From assembly GCF_025362475.1 (NCBI RefSeq), contig NZ_JANYGH010000072.1:62001-126000 (forward strand): a stretch of DNA of 64,000 nucleotides, given 5' to 3'. Positions 18,092 through 27,305 of the stretch are shown piece after piece. A program made the translations under genes and the position numbers. This stretch comes from Mucilaginibacter sp. (GTDB lineage Bacteria > Bacteroidota > Bacteroidia > Sphingobacteriales > Sphingobacteriaceae). The notes under the pieces were generated by a model. The model made no database searches. It worked only from the letters and a program-made list of their open reading frames with translations, and was not told where the DNA came from. Numbering within the stretch: the stretch's first letter is position 1; every line of letters starts with the position of its first letter.

Positions 18092-20197
18092 CTATTTAAA
18101 CCATACCGTTTGCGTGTAAGCACCATTGGCGGCTACATCCCAAACCTCTAAGCGTGCCCATTTGCGGCCTTTCAGGTTGGTATTAACGGTAAATATTTGG
18201 GTGCCGAAAGCCCCGGTCGCATCAAGATTGATGTGTTTGCGGTAAACTTGTTTACCATCACCCGAAATAATCTCTGCAAAATTCAGTGGGAAGGTCCAAT
18301 CTGCTTTAAAGGTAATATTACATTGACCATTGAAAGGTAGAGCGATGGTTTCGCCTGTGGAGTGGCCATTTACCGTAAAATCGTTAATCAAAACTTCGCC
18401 GGTAGTGGAGAAGAATTTCCCCTGTTGTATTACATTTAACACTGATTGCCAGCCATCCTTAAATTTCGGTTGTTTATCCAGCTTTAGGTAATTTACATTC
18501 ATGTGGGCGTACATTTCGTTTTCCGGTTCAATACTAAACAGGTCGGCTTCTGAAAGCACCTTCTTTTTCAGCCCCCAGTTGTTCATATCATCCATCAAAT
18601 CAAGCACACGTTTACCCAACCGGGGCTGTGAAAGATCTGCAGGCATTGCCTTCCAGGCGGCACCCAAAAACCTATCCGACAGGTAAAACTCCTCATTCCT
18701 ATAAGCATCCGGGAAACCCGTTGAGCCTTTCGTGCGGGCATGAGCGGTCCAGGCCAAACCGTTCTCGGCTTTAAGCAGGGCCAGCATATCATTTTTATCC
18801 CCAATATGGTAAACCTTACCGTGTTCAGCATCAGTACTTACAAATGGAGAGCCCGCCTTACGCGACATTACCCAGTAAACAGGTCTTGGGAAAAACTCCA
18901 ACCAATGGCCACCAAAAAACTCGTTAGGTTCTTCGCCCGGTAAAAGCAGGAAATTTGATGACGACAGGCGGCTACATTGTTCAAATAAAGTTTTTAGTTC
19001 CAGTAAACGTTGTTCATCCGGTCCTTTGGGATGAGCGGTATAATGAAACTCGGCAAGGTGAACAATATTTACACCCAGCTTTTTGAACACTTTAACAAAG
19101 CTTGGACTATCGGGTACCGGTTTTCCCTTAAGTACCACGTTCATGATAAATTCATTATGAAAATGGCTTGCCATGGTTTTGTAACCGGGCAGTGGCTTAT
19201 AGCTATCGTTATGCGTGAAGCGTTTAACATTATTCAGCAATACGGCTGCGCCATCGGTACTTAGCAAACAGAAAAAATTAAGGCGTTGTTTTGTTCCCGG
19301 CGGCGCGTTAAACCAGGGTACATAGCGTTTATCGCCATTTAACTCCTGCCTTATGCCCAGGCCATAACCATTAAGCATTTGGCGGTAGTTGTTACCGCAC
19401 CAAACAAATTTGAGGTTAAATGCTTCATCCAGCGGATAAAAATATTGGTGCGGCGCAGGAAAAACGGCAATGCTGCCTTGATCATTTATGCCTGTTATGG
19501 TTCTGTATTTTACCGCGATATTTTGGGCCGTATCGGCTTGACTTATTTTGGCTGTTTGCAAATGATCATATACATCGGCGTAACTTATATTTTCAACCGG
19601 CTTCTGTTTGCCTACCAAACCGGCATCATACAAAATAGCTGTCGAATCAATTTGGGTTGATATTACTGCAGCCACATTAAAAAGCGGCTGCCCATCATAT
19701 AACGTTATCTGTAGCTCGCCTTTAAAACCCGGGGCTTCTACCCCGCTAAGTGTGATCAGGGTTCTTGAACCTGAACTACTCACTTTAATATCTTTTTTAT
19801 GAAAATCTACCTTGTAGGATTGATGTGGTTTCAGCGGTACTTTATCAAAAAATATGTTCCATCCATTCTGAGATATGAGGTCGCGCTTTCCTTCGGTAAG
19901 AATAAACTGTGGGTCAACATTTTGAATGATGGATTGAAAAATGCCATGTTTACTTAGCTGGATATTGCTAAATAAAGGTTCGTTGTTTTTCAAATTTAAA
20001 ACCAGACGGCCTTTAACAGCTTTGCCCGCAGGCCAGGTTATTGTAAACCGGGTATCAGCTACACTAACGGTTACACCCGGCTTAGTGTTAAATTTATCTG
20101 TGGTAATGATACTTTGGGCAAAGCTATTGTTTAGGCCAGCCAGCATTATCAGTAAAACGGATTTTATTGATAAATAATCACATTTTTTAACACTCAT
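18092..20197 (-). CDS. Large secreted protein of unknown function with PHP-like motifs
   Basis: A 701-residue protein starting at the ATG at 20197, which gives MSVKKCDYL and a signal peptide ending NSFAQ. The upstream Met at 20230 would overlap the preceding GH43 gene. The first 330 residues look like beta-sandwich domains. A central region has VNIVHLAEFHYTAHPKG, NFLLLPGEEPNEFF and LAWTAHARTKGSTGFP, whose ordered His/Glu residues recall a PHP metal-dependent hydrolase. The C-terminus is again beta-rich. I do not recognise a named family. It starts 11 bases after the GH43 stop and is the last glycan-locus gene before nagA, so a role in that locus is likely. Confidence 0.6.
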   Translation of the reverse strand: MSVKKCDYLSIKSVLLIMLAGLNNSFAQSIITTDKFNTKPGVTVSVADTRFTITWPAGKAVKGRLVLNLKNNEPLFSNIQLSKHGIFQSIIQNVDPQFILTEGKRDLISQNGWNIFFDKVPLKPHQSYKVDFHKKDIKVSSSGSRTLITLSGVEAPGFKGELQITLYDGQPLFNVAAVISTQIDSTAILYDAGLVGKQKPVENISYADVYDHLQTAKISQADTAQNIAVKYRTITGINDQGSIAVFPAPHQYFYPLDEAFNLKFVWCGNNYRQMLNGYGLGIRQELNGDKRYVPWFNAPPGTKQRLNFFCLLSTDGAAVLLNNVKRFTHNDSYKPLPGYKTMASHFHNEFIMNVVLKGKPVPDSPSFVKVFKKLGVNIVHLAEFHYTAHPKGPDEQRLLELKTLFEQCSRLSSSNFLLLPGEEPNEFFGGHWLEFFPRPVYWVMSRKAGSPFVSTDAEHGKVYHIGDKNDMLALLKAENGLAWTAHARTKGSTGFPDAYRNEEFYLSDRFLGAAWKAMPADLSQPRLGKRVLDLMDDMNNWGLKKKVLSEADLFSIEPENEMYAHMNVNYLKLDKQPKFKDGWQSVLNVIQQGKFFSTTGEVLINDFTVNGHSTGETIALPFNGQCNITFKADWTFPLNFAEIISGDGKQVYRKHINLDATGAFGTQIFTVNTNLKGRKWARLEVWDVAANGAYTQTVWFK

Positions 20198-20208
20198 ACC
20201 TTTGTTTA

Positions 20209-21210
20209 TTACCTGGTGACAACCGGCCATCCATTTTTATATTGAATGGGGCTGATACACATTACCCTCCCTTTTTCTTTATGCAAAATTTCGATTGCAT
20301 GATAAGCTATAAATTTATTGCCATTTCCATCATCGAATATTGAGTTGTGCCCGGGAGCGGTATAAGCAGCATCTTTTACCAGTATCGTGCTATTTAAAGT
20401 GTGGTCACTTTCGCCCAATCGTACAAACGGCCCAAATGGGTCACTTGCTTTGGCTATCATCACCGCGTAATTGGCATTGTCGCCGCAGCAGTTATCACCT
20501 GAGTAATACAGGTAATAGGTACCATCCTGGTAATCAAGCCACGATCCTTCAATAAGGTTGCTGTAAGTTTTATCCTTTCCCGGAAATACCACCGCGGTAG
20601 CTTCGGAGCCATCTTTAAAGTCCGACCAATCGTCCTTCATTTCCCTTACCCGCAATGGTTGAAAATCTGATCCCCAGTACAACAAATGCTTACCCGTTTT
20701 TGGGTCAACAAAGCCTTTGGGATCGATACAGTGAAAATCCGGGCCTTTCATTAGCGGGGTACCCTTATCAATAAACGGCCCCAACGGATTATCTGCATAA
20801 GCTACTCCCATCCATTTACCGGTAAGCTCATTAGGATCGGCAGAAAAAAACATCACAAACTTGTTAAGCTTAGCATCAAAGAAAACATCAGGAGCCCAAA
20901 AATTCTGAGTATTGGAAGCCCAGGTTGGCTTTTGCGGCAAGGCATCGCCCTCATAAGTCCATTGCACATGATCTGTTGATGATGCCACCTGGATATTAAT
21001 CATCCGGCCATTACTTGAAGCTTGGGTAGCATAGGCGTAATACTTAGCACCAACCCGGATAACGGTAGGATCGGGAAAATCACGATCAAGCACAACGCTG
21101 ATAACACCCGGTTTTGTTTGGGTCTGCTTTTCGGGCTTTGGCTGTGCATGACTGCATGCAGCAGTGCCGAAAGTTACAAATAGCATTAAATATCTTAATT
21201 TGTTTTTCAT
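20209..21210 (-). CDS. GH43 family lipoprotein (arabinanase/arabinofuranosidase-like)
   Basis: A 333-residue lipoprotein; the start at 21210 gives a signal with lipobox Cys19 (GTAAC). The five-bladed propeller carries the three GH43 acidic residues: D47 in DFPDPTV, D163 in FHCIDPKGF and E221 in LIEGSW. FWAPDVFFD and APGHNSIF are further blade signatures. GH43 enzymes cleave arabinofuranosyl or xylosyl links by inversion. Nearby GH127 and GH5-like genes favour an arabinose-containing substrate. A 171-base gap holding the second 33-base inverted repeat separates it from the upstream GH5-like gene, so it may have its own promoter. Confidence 0.88.
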   Translation of the reverse strand: MKNKLRYLMLFVTFGTAACSHAQPKPEKQTQTKPGVISVVLDRDFPDPTVIRVGAKYYAYATQASSNGRMINIQVASSTDHVQWTYEGDALPQKPTWASNTQNFWAPDVFFDAKLNKFVMFFSADPNELTGKWMGVAYADNPLGPFIDKGTPLMKGPDFHCIDPKGFVDPKTGKHLLYWGSDFQPLRVREMKDDWSDFKDGSEATAVVFPGKDKTYSNLIEGSWLDYQDGTYYLYYSGDNCCGDNANYAVMIAKASDPFGPFVRLGESDHTLNSTILVKDAAYTAPGHNSIFDDGNGNKFIAYHAIEILHKEKGRVMCISPIQYKNGWPVVTR

Positions 21211-21255
21211 AGATAGATCAATATAAATAACCGCCATTGCAAGTTGTAGAAGCCA

Positions 21256-21288
21256 AGATTTACGAAGTTTTTAAAACTTCGTAAATCT
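21256..21288. repeat. 33-base perfect inverted repeat, copy 2
   Basis: Arms AGATTTACGAAGTTTT and its exact complement are separated by one base. Compared with the copy at 5088-5120, the fourth base of the left arm and its partner in the right arm are both changed, so pairing is kept. It lies in the gap between the GH5-like stop and the GH43 start. Confidence 0.8.
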
Positions 21289-21381
21289 TTCACCGCTTTG
21301 TTATTTCATCTTCGGCGTTAGGATTTTTACAACCCGTAACGTGGCAAGTGCTGGTATTAACCTGCACCTGCGTATTTTAAA

Positions 21382-22458
21382 TTATTTCCCTCTACCTGTC
21401 AGACTTTTAATCAAATCAGTTTCCTCAGTTTTGTAAGGAGTGCCATCCTGGCGAAAAATGTCATGGAACCATAATTTAGGTTCGCTGCCATCGGGCATTG
21501 GTGCATCCCAGGCATAAATGGTATTGGTTTTACCAGATACAAAGCCCCAATTGATGGCACCTACATTTTCTTTCTTCAACATAGGTAATACCGTACCGAA
21601 CAGGCTATTGCGCGGGCGGGCCATATACTCTGTACAAATCAGCGGGCGACCTATCATTTTAAGGAACTGCACAGTTTTTAAATGATCAGCCTCGGGCGAG
21701 TAATCATGGTAAGTAACCACATCCGAATTAGCAATCTGGAAACGGTTCAAATCTTCCAAATTCCATGACCATACACCTGCACTTAGCGGTTGGCTTGGGT
21801 TTATTTGCCTACCCCATTTAAATATATTTTTTAAAAGCGGCAAACTCTTATTCTCTTTGCCAGAGTTACCCGGCTCATTATACAAGTCCCAAAGTAAAAT
21901 ACGTTTATCATTGGCAAAATGCTTTAATACGTCCTTAACATATTTTTCTAAAACAGGTGAATTGGCCATTTCTTCAGAAGCCGGTTGCCCGGGATCCTGC
22001 ATCCAGCCCGAGTTGTGAATGCCCGGTTTTGGCTCTGGCTGCTTGCCCGCTTTAGGTACCTTGTTCCAGCAATCATCAAAAAACACAAACATGGTTTTGA
22101 TACCGTGTTTACTGGAAATTGCAAGATATTGATCCATCCGTTTTTTAAATCCTTCCGGATCCTGCTGCCAGGCCACATGATGTAAAAACACACGCATTAC
22201 ATTCATGCCAATGCCTTGTGCATAGCCAAGTTCCCTATCGATAGTTTTAGGATCAAAGGTATCAGCCTGCCACATTTCCAACTGGTTAATGGCGTTGCTT
22301 GGTATAAAATCGCTGCCTACCAGCCATTGATTTTTAGCGTACCATGTATTGGCCTTTTGTTGTGACCATACCTGTGCTGTTGCTTTTTGCTGGGCGGCCA
22401 GCCTCATGCTCAATGGCATTAATAAAGCCACGGCCAATACTTTTAATTTAGTTTGCAT
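21382..22458 (-). CDS. GH5-like (clan GH-A) secreted glycosidase
   Basis: A 358-residue exported enzyme (signal ending RLAAQ) with a TIM-barrel layout. The likely acid/base is E195 in LLWDLYNEPGN, and the nucleophile is E277 in PLICTEYMAR. MNVMRVFLHHVAW (86-97) and VVTYHDYSPEADH are also typical of this clan. Close Bacteroidota relatives are often labelled 1,4-beta-xylanase or cellulase, but substrate cannot be assigned. It is 18 bases downstream of the sialidase-like gene and shares the glycan-locus transcript. Confidence 0.83.
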   Translation of the reverse strand: MQTKLKVLAVALLMPLSMRLAAQQKATAQVWSQQKANTWYAKNQWLVGSDFIPSNAINQLEMWQADTFDPKTIDRELGYAQGIGMNVMRVFLHHVAWQQDPEGFKKRMDQYLAISSKHGIKTMFVFFDDCWNKVPKAGKQPEPKPGIHNSGWMQDPGQPASEEMANSPVLEKYVKDVLKHFANDKRILLWDLYNEPGNSGKENKSLPLLKNIFKWGRQINPSQPLSAGVWSWNLEDLNRFQIANSDVVTYHDYSPEADHLKTVQFLKMIGRPLICTEYMARPRNSLFGTVLPMLKKENVGAINWGFVSGKTNTIYAWDAPMPDGSEPKLWFHDIFRQDGTPYKTEETDLIKSLTGRGK

Positions 22459-22476
22459 GTATAAGAGTTTAATAGT

Positions 22477-23634
22477 TTATTTCAATTTTTTATTTACCAG
22501 GTGCCCTTTTATCATCCACACGGCATTGTAACCATACGCATCGGTTGATGTTAATGCTACGATGGTATCATCATTTAATACACACAATGAATTCCATAAG
22601 CCATGTTTATTTACCGGCACAGTAAAAGGTGTGTTTACATTTACAAAATCTTGCCCTTTGTTACTACCTACAGCCACCCGCATGCAGGCCAGCTCCCAGT
22701 TATTCCCCCTATTTTCAGTGCTTTGGTACGATAAAATGGTTTGGCCACTATGCAGCTGACGCAAATACGGCGCGCCGGCATAAACCGTATCAGGCAAACT
22801 GGGTGTTAAAGCGTAAGTTCGTTCAGCATCTTTTGGGCCAACCGTTTTTTGCCAGTTTTGACTAAAACTATTACGGACGATGGATGGCTTAAACTGACCG
22901 TTTGCATTATCTTCGATAGAAAACAGGATCTCTTTTGTTCCGTGAAGAATAATCGGCACCGGCATCCCATCCCTGTGGCCAGGTGTAAATGATACTATCT
23001 CTGGTTTTTTAGTCCACGTCAAACCGTTATCGTTCGACCTGAAAATGGATATATTTTGCTCGTTGGAATGTGTATAAACACCCTCGTCTGAGTAATATAG
23101 CTGAATCTCACCCGATGGTAATTGTATCTGCGCTGGTTCCCAGCACCCATCTTCAAATTTTGAACTGGCCTGGTATATCAGCTGTTCATTTTTCCAGGTT
23201 TTACCCTGGTCATCGCTTTTTTTAACAACAATAGCAAAGTGTTTGGAAGTATCCAAAACACCATTGATCTTATATGGTCGAGGATTATATGACACCAATA
23301 AGGAATGATCTTTCAATTCAAGTATCTCCGGAACAGCCATATTAACACCCTTAACCGATGATGCCACTTTTACAGGTGCAAGCCATGTTTTACCCAGGTT
23401 TGTACTCCGGGTGCATTGAATACCGCCATCGCCTTCATAAACACATACCAGGCTACCATCCTTTAGCTGTATGGCACGGGCATAGGCACCACCACCGGCC
23501 GATACCTGTTTTAAAGATGACTGATCCCATACTATATTGATGGCAGCTGAACTTTGTTGAACAGGAGTTTTACCCTGACCCCATAAAAGCTGTGGAGCAA
23601 ACAAGCAAATTAACCAGATCCTTATCTTACTCAT
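22477..23634 (-). CDS. Sialidase-superfamily propeller (BNR repeats; possibly GH93)
   Basis: A 385-residue secreted six-bladed propeller with signal peptide ending LLWGQ. At least three Asp-box repeats are visible (STNLGKTW, SDDQGKTW, SNDNGLTW), each in a blade turn. GH33 sialidases and GH93 exo-arabinanases share this fold. The surrounding GH43, GH127 and GH2 genes make an arabinan-active GH93-type enzyme more plausible than a sialidase. I cannot confirm the arginine triad needed for sialic acid from sequence alone. Gaps of 24 and 18 bases to its neighbours place it in the operon. Confidence 0.72.
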   Translation of the reverse strand: MSKIRIWLICLFAPQLLWGQGKTPVQQSSAAINIVWDQSSLKQVSAGGGAYARAIQLKDGSLVCVYEGDGGIQCTRSTNLGKTWLAPVKVASSVKGVNMAVPEILELKDHSLLVSYNPRPYKINGVLDTSKHFAIVVKKSDDQGKTWKNEQLIYQASSKFEDGCWEPAQIQLPSGEIQLYYSDEGVYTHSNEQNISIFRSNDNGLTWTKKPEIVSFTPGHRDGMPVPIILHGTKEILFSIEDNANGQFKPSIVRNSFSQNWQKTVGPKDAERTYALTPSLPDTVYAGAPYLRQLHSGQTILSYQSTENRGNNWELACMRVAVGSNKGQDFVNVNTPFTVPVNKHGLWNSLCVLNDDTIVALTSTDAYGYNAVWMIKGHLVNKKLK

Positions 23635-23658
23635 CTATAATCTATAATAGTGTATTTA

Positions 23659-26127
23659 TTAATTTGTTAACTTATCCTCAAGCATTTTCATAAAATATCC
23701 GCCGACTACACTCCGCGCCTGCATACCGCTTACCTGTTTACCTGTAGTGGTTTCATACCAATCACTCATCGGTACTCTTGAACTTGTTTCCTGCGAATAT
23801 TTAAGTACCGGATCGGTCAGGGCTTTAAAATCTGCCTGGTTATCGGCCAACCCTGCTGTCCATAATACCCAATCAGCTTTGGTGTAAGTTTTCCTGCTAT
23901 CCAGTGGTAAACCGTAGTTATTCTGTTTGGATAAATAATATTTAACCTCTTTTTGATAAACAGATTTTGGGAACAGGTTAAGACCAAGTACTTTATCCCA
24001 AACCATATTATATTTCTGGCTCCAACTATTCTTATTGTCAAACGTGAGCGCGTAATGATCACCCGCATCTGCCAGTTTCATCCATTTAGGCACCATCGCC
24101 TTAACACTTTCACGATATCTCGCGGCGGTTTCTTTATCGCCTAATTGCTCGGCAAGCAAAGCATAGCTGCCAAGGGCAACTATAGCCTTAACAGATAAAT
24201 TGGTATTGCGCGCCAAATGACCGGCAAAATCATCCGTACAAAGCTGATTTTCAGGATCAAACCCAGATTTGTTTAAATATTCGGCCCAGGTAGTTAAAGT
24301 TTTCCAATGTTTTTTGGCATAAGCCGCGCTTCTCTCGGCTTTGCATATCGCAGCGGTAAGGATCAGCATATTGCCTGATTCTTCAACTGGCATCCCTTCA
24401 CCATAAACCTCGCCGTTAGCCTGGGGATAGGTACCCAGATCATGTGCTGCAAAGGGCTTGTTGTATTTACCACTCTCGCTAAAGTAGAAGATCCCGTTAA
24501 GCATCCCCTCCATTAATTTAGGGTTATAGGTAAGATAAAGCGGCGCCGAAGGATAAGTTACGTCCACCGTATTGATACAGCCATTGCTAAAGTTCTCTTT
24601 AGAAAGGAACAACACATCTCCCTGCGGACTTTTTACAAGTTTATGAGCAGCGATACTTTGCCTGTAACCTAAAACACAAAGCTTTGCATAATTTACACCA
24701 CCCGCTTTTACGGCTGCCCTTTCCATGCCGGTATTTAATAATTTACACTTTTGTATAATAGCTTTATAATCTCTTGCAGCGGCTGCCATCTCCGTCTCCA
24801 TAGTTTTCGATTGACCAAGTTTCCACCAGGCCTTCAGGTTTTTGTTAAAGTATTGGATGGCATAAATATCATCATAACCCAGCATAATAAATTGCTCTTT
24901 GGGCACACTGCTTACATTGCCAAGTGGGATAATAGTATTCAATACCAAATGGGTTCCATCCTTTGTATTTTCAATCGGCAACATTGCCGAAAAGCTGTTC
25001 ATTGCATCTATTGCCGAAGTTATATACTGGCTGCTGCCATAGCTTTTAGGTACCGCTACATACATATACCCCCAGTCGATACGCAAGTCATCGCCTCTTT
25101 TTTGCAATATGGGTTGCTCAACAGTGCCGGCCTTTAATATGGATAAAGAACTGGTAACATATTTTTTTGTGGTTACTGGCTGGGCCGGCTCATTAACGGC
25201 AATATCGGTAGATGCACCAAAATATACCTGCACGTTATGTGCCTTGCCATCGTTCGCTTTAACCTTATAGGCTATATAAGAAACAGGGCGCGAAAGCAGG
25301 TTAAGATCCTTCAATAATAAAGGCGAGGTAAAAGTTAATGTCAAATCGATTTTACCAGCAGTGAAATTATAAATGGTTTGTATGGCATTCATATCCACAC
25401 TTTTTTGGTCGGCAACATAAATGGGAGTTTTACGCTTGGGTTCGGGGGGATCGGTGGATAAACCTGCATCAAGGTGTGTGCCGCCTGCAGTGTTGGCGCA
25501 ATGCATAGCCAATACATTTTTACCAATTTTTAATTTTTTGATGATATCTCCGCTTATTTCAAACCAGGCAAATTTGCTTAGCCAACCCGTTTTATTATAA
25601 ATTTTCTCTCCGTTTAAATAAACCTGGATGTTATCATCATGATTGATCTTAAGATAAAGTTTTTTAAAATTGAGATTTTTAAGATAGAAAGTTCTCCTGG
25701 CCCATATATTATCGCTCTTCCAATAGGTTTTATCCTGCCCTTTATTATCGCCAAAAGGAGCAGCACCGGTTTTCCATGAGTTATCATTAAAATTAGTACC
25801 CTCCCATCCGTAAGCAGGTTTAGTTTCTACATATTGAAAGTTATAGTTTGCCAAATTAGCGGTAGGCACAATATCAATATAGTTTTTATCCTCGCTGCCC
25901 ATAAAACGATAAGTAGTGCCATCTACCTTTATCAAACCAGTTAGGGATTGATTAGCTCCCGTCCAATGTTTGGTAGGTGAATCGGTAAGCTTATCTGATG
26001 TTGACCAGATACTGAAATAGCTATCATGTGTAATAAGCGGGTAAGCAGGTGCCCTAAAGTTTTGCGCGGCAGCATAAAGATATTGCAGGCCTGCTATTAA
26101 CATGATTGTAATAATTTTCAATTTCAT
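23659..26127 (-). CDS. Multi-domain DUF4964/DUF5127/DUF4965/DUF1793 (glutaminase A-like) protein
   Basis: An 822-residue secreted protein with signal peptide ending AAAQ. An N-terminal DUF4964-like part (APAYPLITHDSYFSIWS) is followed by an inserted jelly-roll of about 110-230 (WARRTFYLKN, NHDDNIQVYLNGEKIY) like the sugar-binding domain of GH2 enzymes. DUF5127-, DUF4965- and DUF1793-like helical toroid regions follow (DVTYPSAPLYLTYNP, MPVEESGNMLILTAA, DDFAGHLARNTNLSVKA). The fungal namesake is glutaminase A, but members in glycan loci probably act as glycosidases; that is inference. Candidate acids include the EES and DDF segments. It lies between the sialidase-like and GH43-like genes. Confidence 0.82.
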   Translation of the reverse strand: MKLKIITIMLIAGLQYLYAAAQNFRAPAYPLITHDSYFSIWSTSDKLTDSPTKHWTGANQSLTGLIKVDGTTYRFMGSEDKNYIDIVPTANLANYNFQYVETKPAYGWEGTNFNDNSWKTGAAPFGDNKGQDKTYWKSDNIWARRTFYLKNLNFKKLYLKINHDDNIQVYLNGEKIYNKTGWLSKFAWFEISGDIIKKLKIGKNVLAMHCANTAGGTHLDAGLSTDPPEPKRKTPIYVADQKSVDMNAIQTIYNFTAGKIDLTLTFTSPLLLKDLNLLSRPVSYIAYKVKANDGKAHNVQVYFGASTDIAVNEPAQPVTTKKYVTSSLSILKAGTVEQPILQKRGDDLRIDWGYMYVAVPKSYGSSQYITSAIDAMNSFSAMLPIENTKDGTHLVLNTIIPLGNVSSVPKEQFIMLGYDDIYAIQYFNKNLKAWWKLGQSKTMETEMAAAARDYKAIIQKCKLLNTGMERAAVKAGGVNYAKLCVLGYRQSIAAHKLVKSPQGDVLFLSKENFSNGCINTVDVTYPSAPLYLTYNPKLMEGMLNGIFYFSESGKYNKPFAAHDLGTYPQANGEVYGEGMPVEESGNMLILTAAICKAERSAAYAKKHWKTLTTWAEYLNKSGFDPENQLCTDDFAGHLARNTNLSVKAIVALGSYALLAEQLGDKETAARYRESVKAMVPKWMKLADAGDHYALTFDNKNSWSQKYNMVWDKVLGLNLFPKSVYQKEVKYYLSKQNNYGLPLDSRKTYTKADWVLWTAGLADNQADFKALTDPVLKYSQETSSRVPMSDWYETTTGKQVSGMQARSVVGGYFMKMLEDKLTN

Positions 26128-26157
26128 TCCTTGTTTTGGTTGTTAACTATGCTGCAA

Positions 26158-27204
26158 TTATTTGTCATTAATATCATCAAGCCAAAAGTTGAATGGTTTA
26201 TCTCTATCGCAAAGCAATGTACCGTTTTCAAATTCCAGTTCGGCAGCGTGTATGGAGGTGCGTTTAGTTGAGTATGAATAAGTGCCATCCTTATCCAAAC
26301 CACCATCATCCTGGTGTGTTTTACGGCCGGGATGCGTAAAGTAAATGATATAAGCGTGCCCGCCGCTTACCACCACATCGGCATGTGCGCCGGTTGGAGT
26401 GTCTTCGGGGCGATGGCCGGGTTTATCCAGTATAAGGCCCTGACGCTCCCAGGTTTGGGCATCCTTTGAGCGGTAAACCCGCTGCCCATGCCATTCATCG
26501 GTTATCATCCAGTAATAATTTTTAAACCAGAATATTTTTGGCCCTTCATGCGCCTGACCGCCAATTGCGGGTTTATCTGCAACTTTCCAATTAATGAAAT
26601 CGGTACTTTCGGCTGTCATGGTGATGCTTTGCAATTTTTGATCTTTGTACCACATGTGCCATTTGCCATCGGGCAATTTCATTAATGTTGGGTCAATGAT
26701 GTTATGATCGGGCAAATTTAATGGCCCTTCATACTTCCAGTCCCAAAGGTTTTTACTGGTGTAATGAACCAGGTGGGCATCGCCTCCCCATTGGCTATAT
26801 ACGCCTTTTATGTACACCACAAACATGTGGTACACACCTTTTTCGTAAACAACATCGGGTGCCCAAAAAGTATTCTGGCCTTGCTCATGCTCCAGGTTGA
26901 TTGCGCCTTTATACGTCCAGCTATGGCCGTGGTCTTTGGAGATAGCGACACCTATTGCAGTACCATAACAAAAAGCTACGCCCGGCGATTGCACATTTGC
27001 CCTGCGCTGGGTATAAAGCATCGTCCACTCCTTTTGGGTATGGTTATAAACCAAAACAGGGTCGGCGGCACCATCATAAATGGGGTCGCGATAAAGTGGC
27101 GATGGCGGTTGCTGATTTATAGCACCATCCTTAGGCTGGGCTGCGGCATTTAGCCCCATCAAAAGCAATCCTAAAACCCCATTTATTAGATTTTTAACCT
27201 TCAT
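26158..27204 (-). CDS. GH43-like five-bladed propeller glycosidase
   Basis: A 348-residue secreted protein; the start at 27204 gives MKVKNLINGVLGLLL and a signal ending AAAQ, while the longer start adds 24 unlikely residues. Acidic positions expected in clan GH-F propellers are present: D48 in GAADPVLVY, D171 in NIIDPTLMK and E220 in AHEGPKIFW. TFWAPDVVYEKG is the blade-2 signature. It is distant from typical GH43 members and could belong to a neighbouring family such as GH117. A strong 39-base hairpin lies in the 101-base gap upstream. Confidence 0.72.
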   Translation of the reverse strand: MKVKNLINGVLGLLLMGLNAAAQPKDGAINQQPPSPLYRDPIYDGAADPVLVYNHTQKEWTMLYTQRRANVQSPGVAFCYGTAIGVAISKDHGHSWTYKGAINLEHEQGQNTFWAPDVVYEKGVYHMFVVYIKGVYSQWGGDAHLVHYTSKNLWDWKYEGPLNLPDHNIIDPTLMKLPDGKWHMWYKDQKLQSITMTAESTDFINWKVADKPAIGGQAHEGPKIFWFKNYYWMITDEWHGQRVYRSKDAQTWERQGLILDKPGHRPEDTPTGAHADVVVSGGHAYIIYFTHPGRKTHQDDGGLDKDGTYSYSTKRTSIHAAELEFENGTLLCDRDKPFNFWLDDINDK

Positions 27205-27245
27205 CAATATTTTGTTATTGGTTAGTACAAAGCCTGTATAATGTA

Positions 27246-27284
27246 CAAACTGTGTGTTCAGGAACACCTGGAACACACAGTTTG
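27246..27284. repeat. Strong intercistronic stem-loop
   Basis: Perfect 14-base arms CAAACTGTGTGTTC and complement, extended by AGG/CCT with one bulged base, around an AACA loop. It sits 22 bases after the GH127 stop and 42 bases before the GH43-like start. There is no T-tract on the minus strand, so RNA processing or stabilisation is at least as likely as termination. Confidence 0.7.
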
Positions 27285-27305
27285 CAATAACCTATGCTGC
27301 AATTT

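Noticed and set aside
26764..27153. Plus-strand 129-residue open frame
   Set aside because: It is antisense to the GH43-like propeller, whose catalytic motifs are intact.
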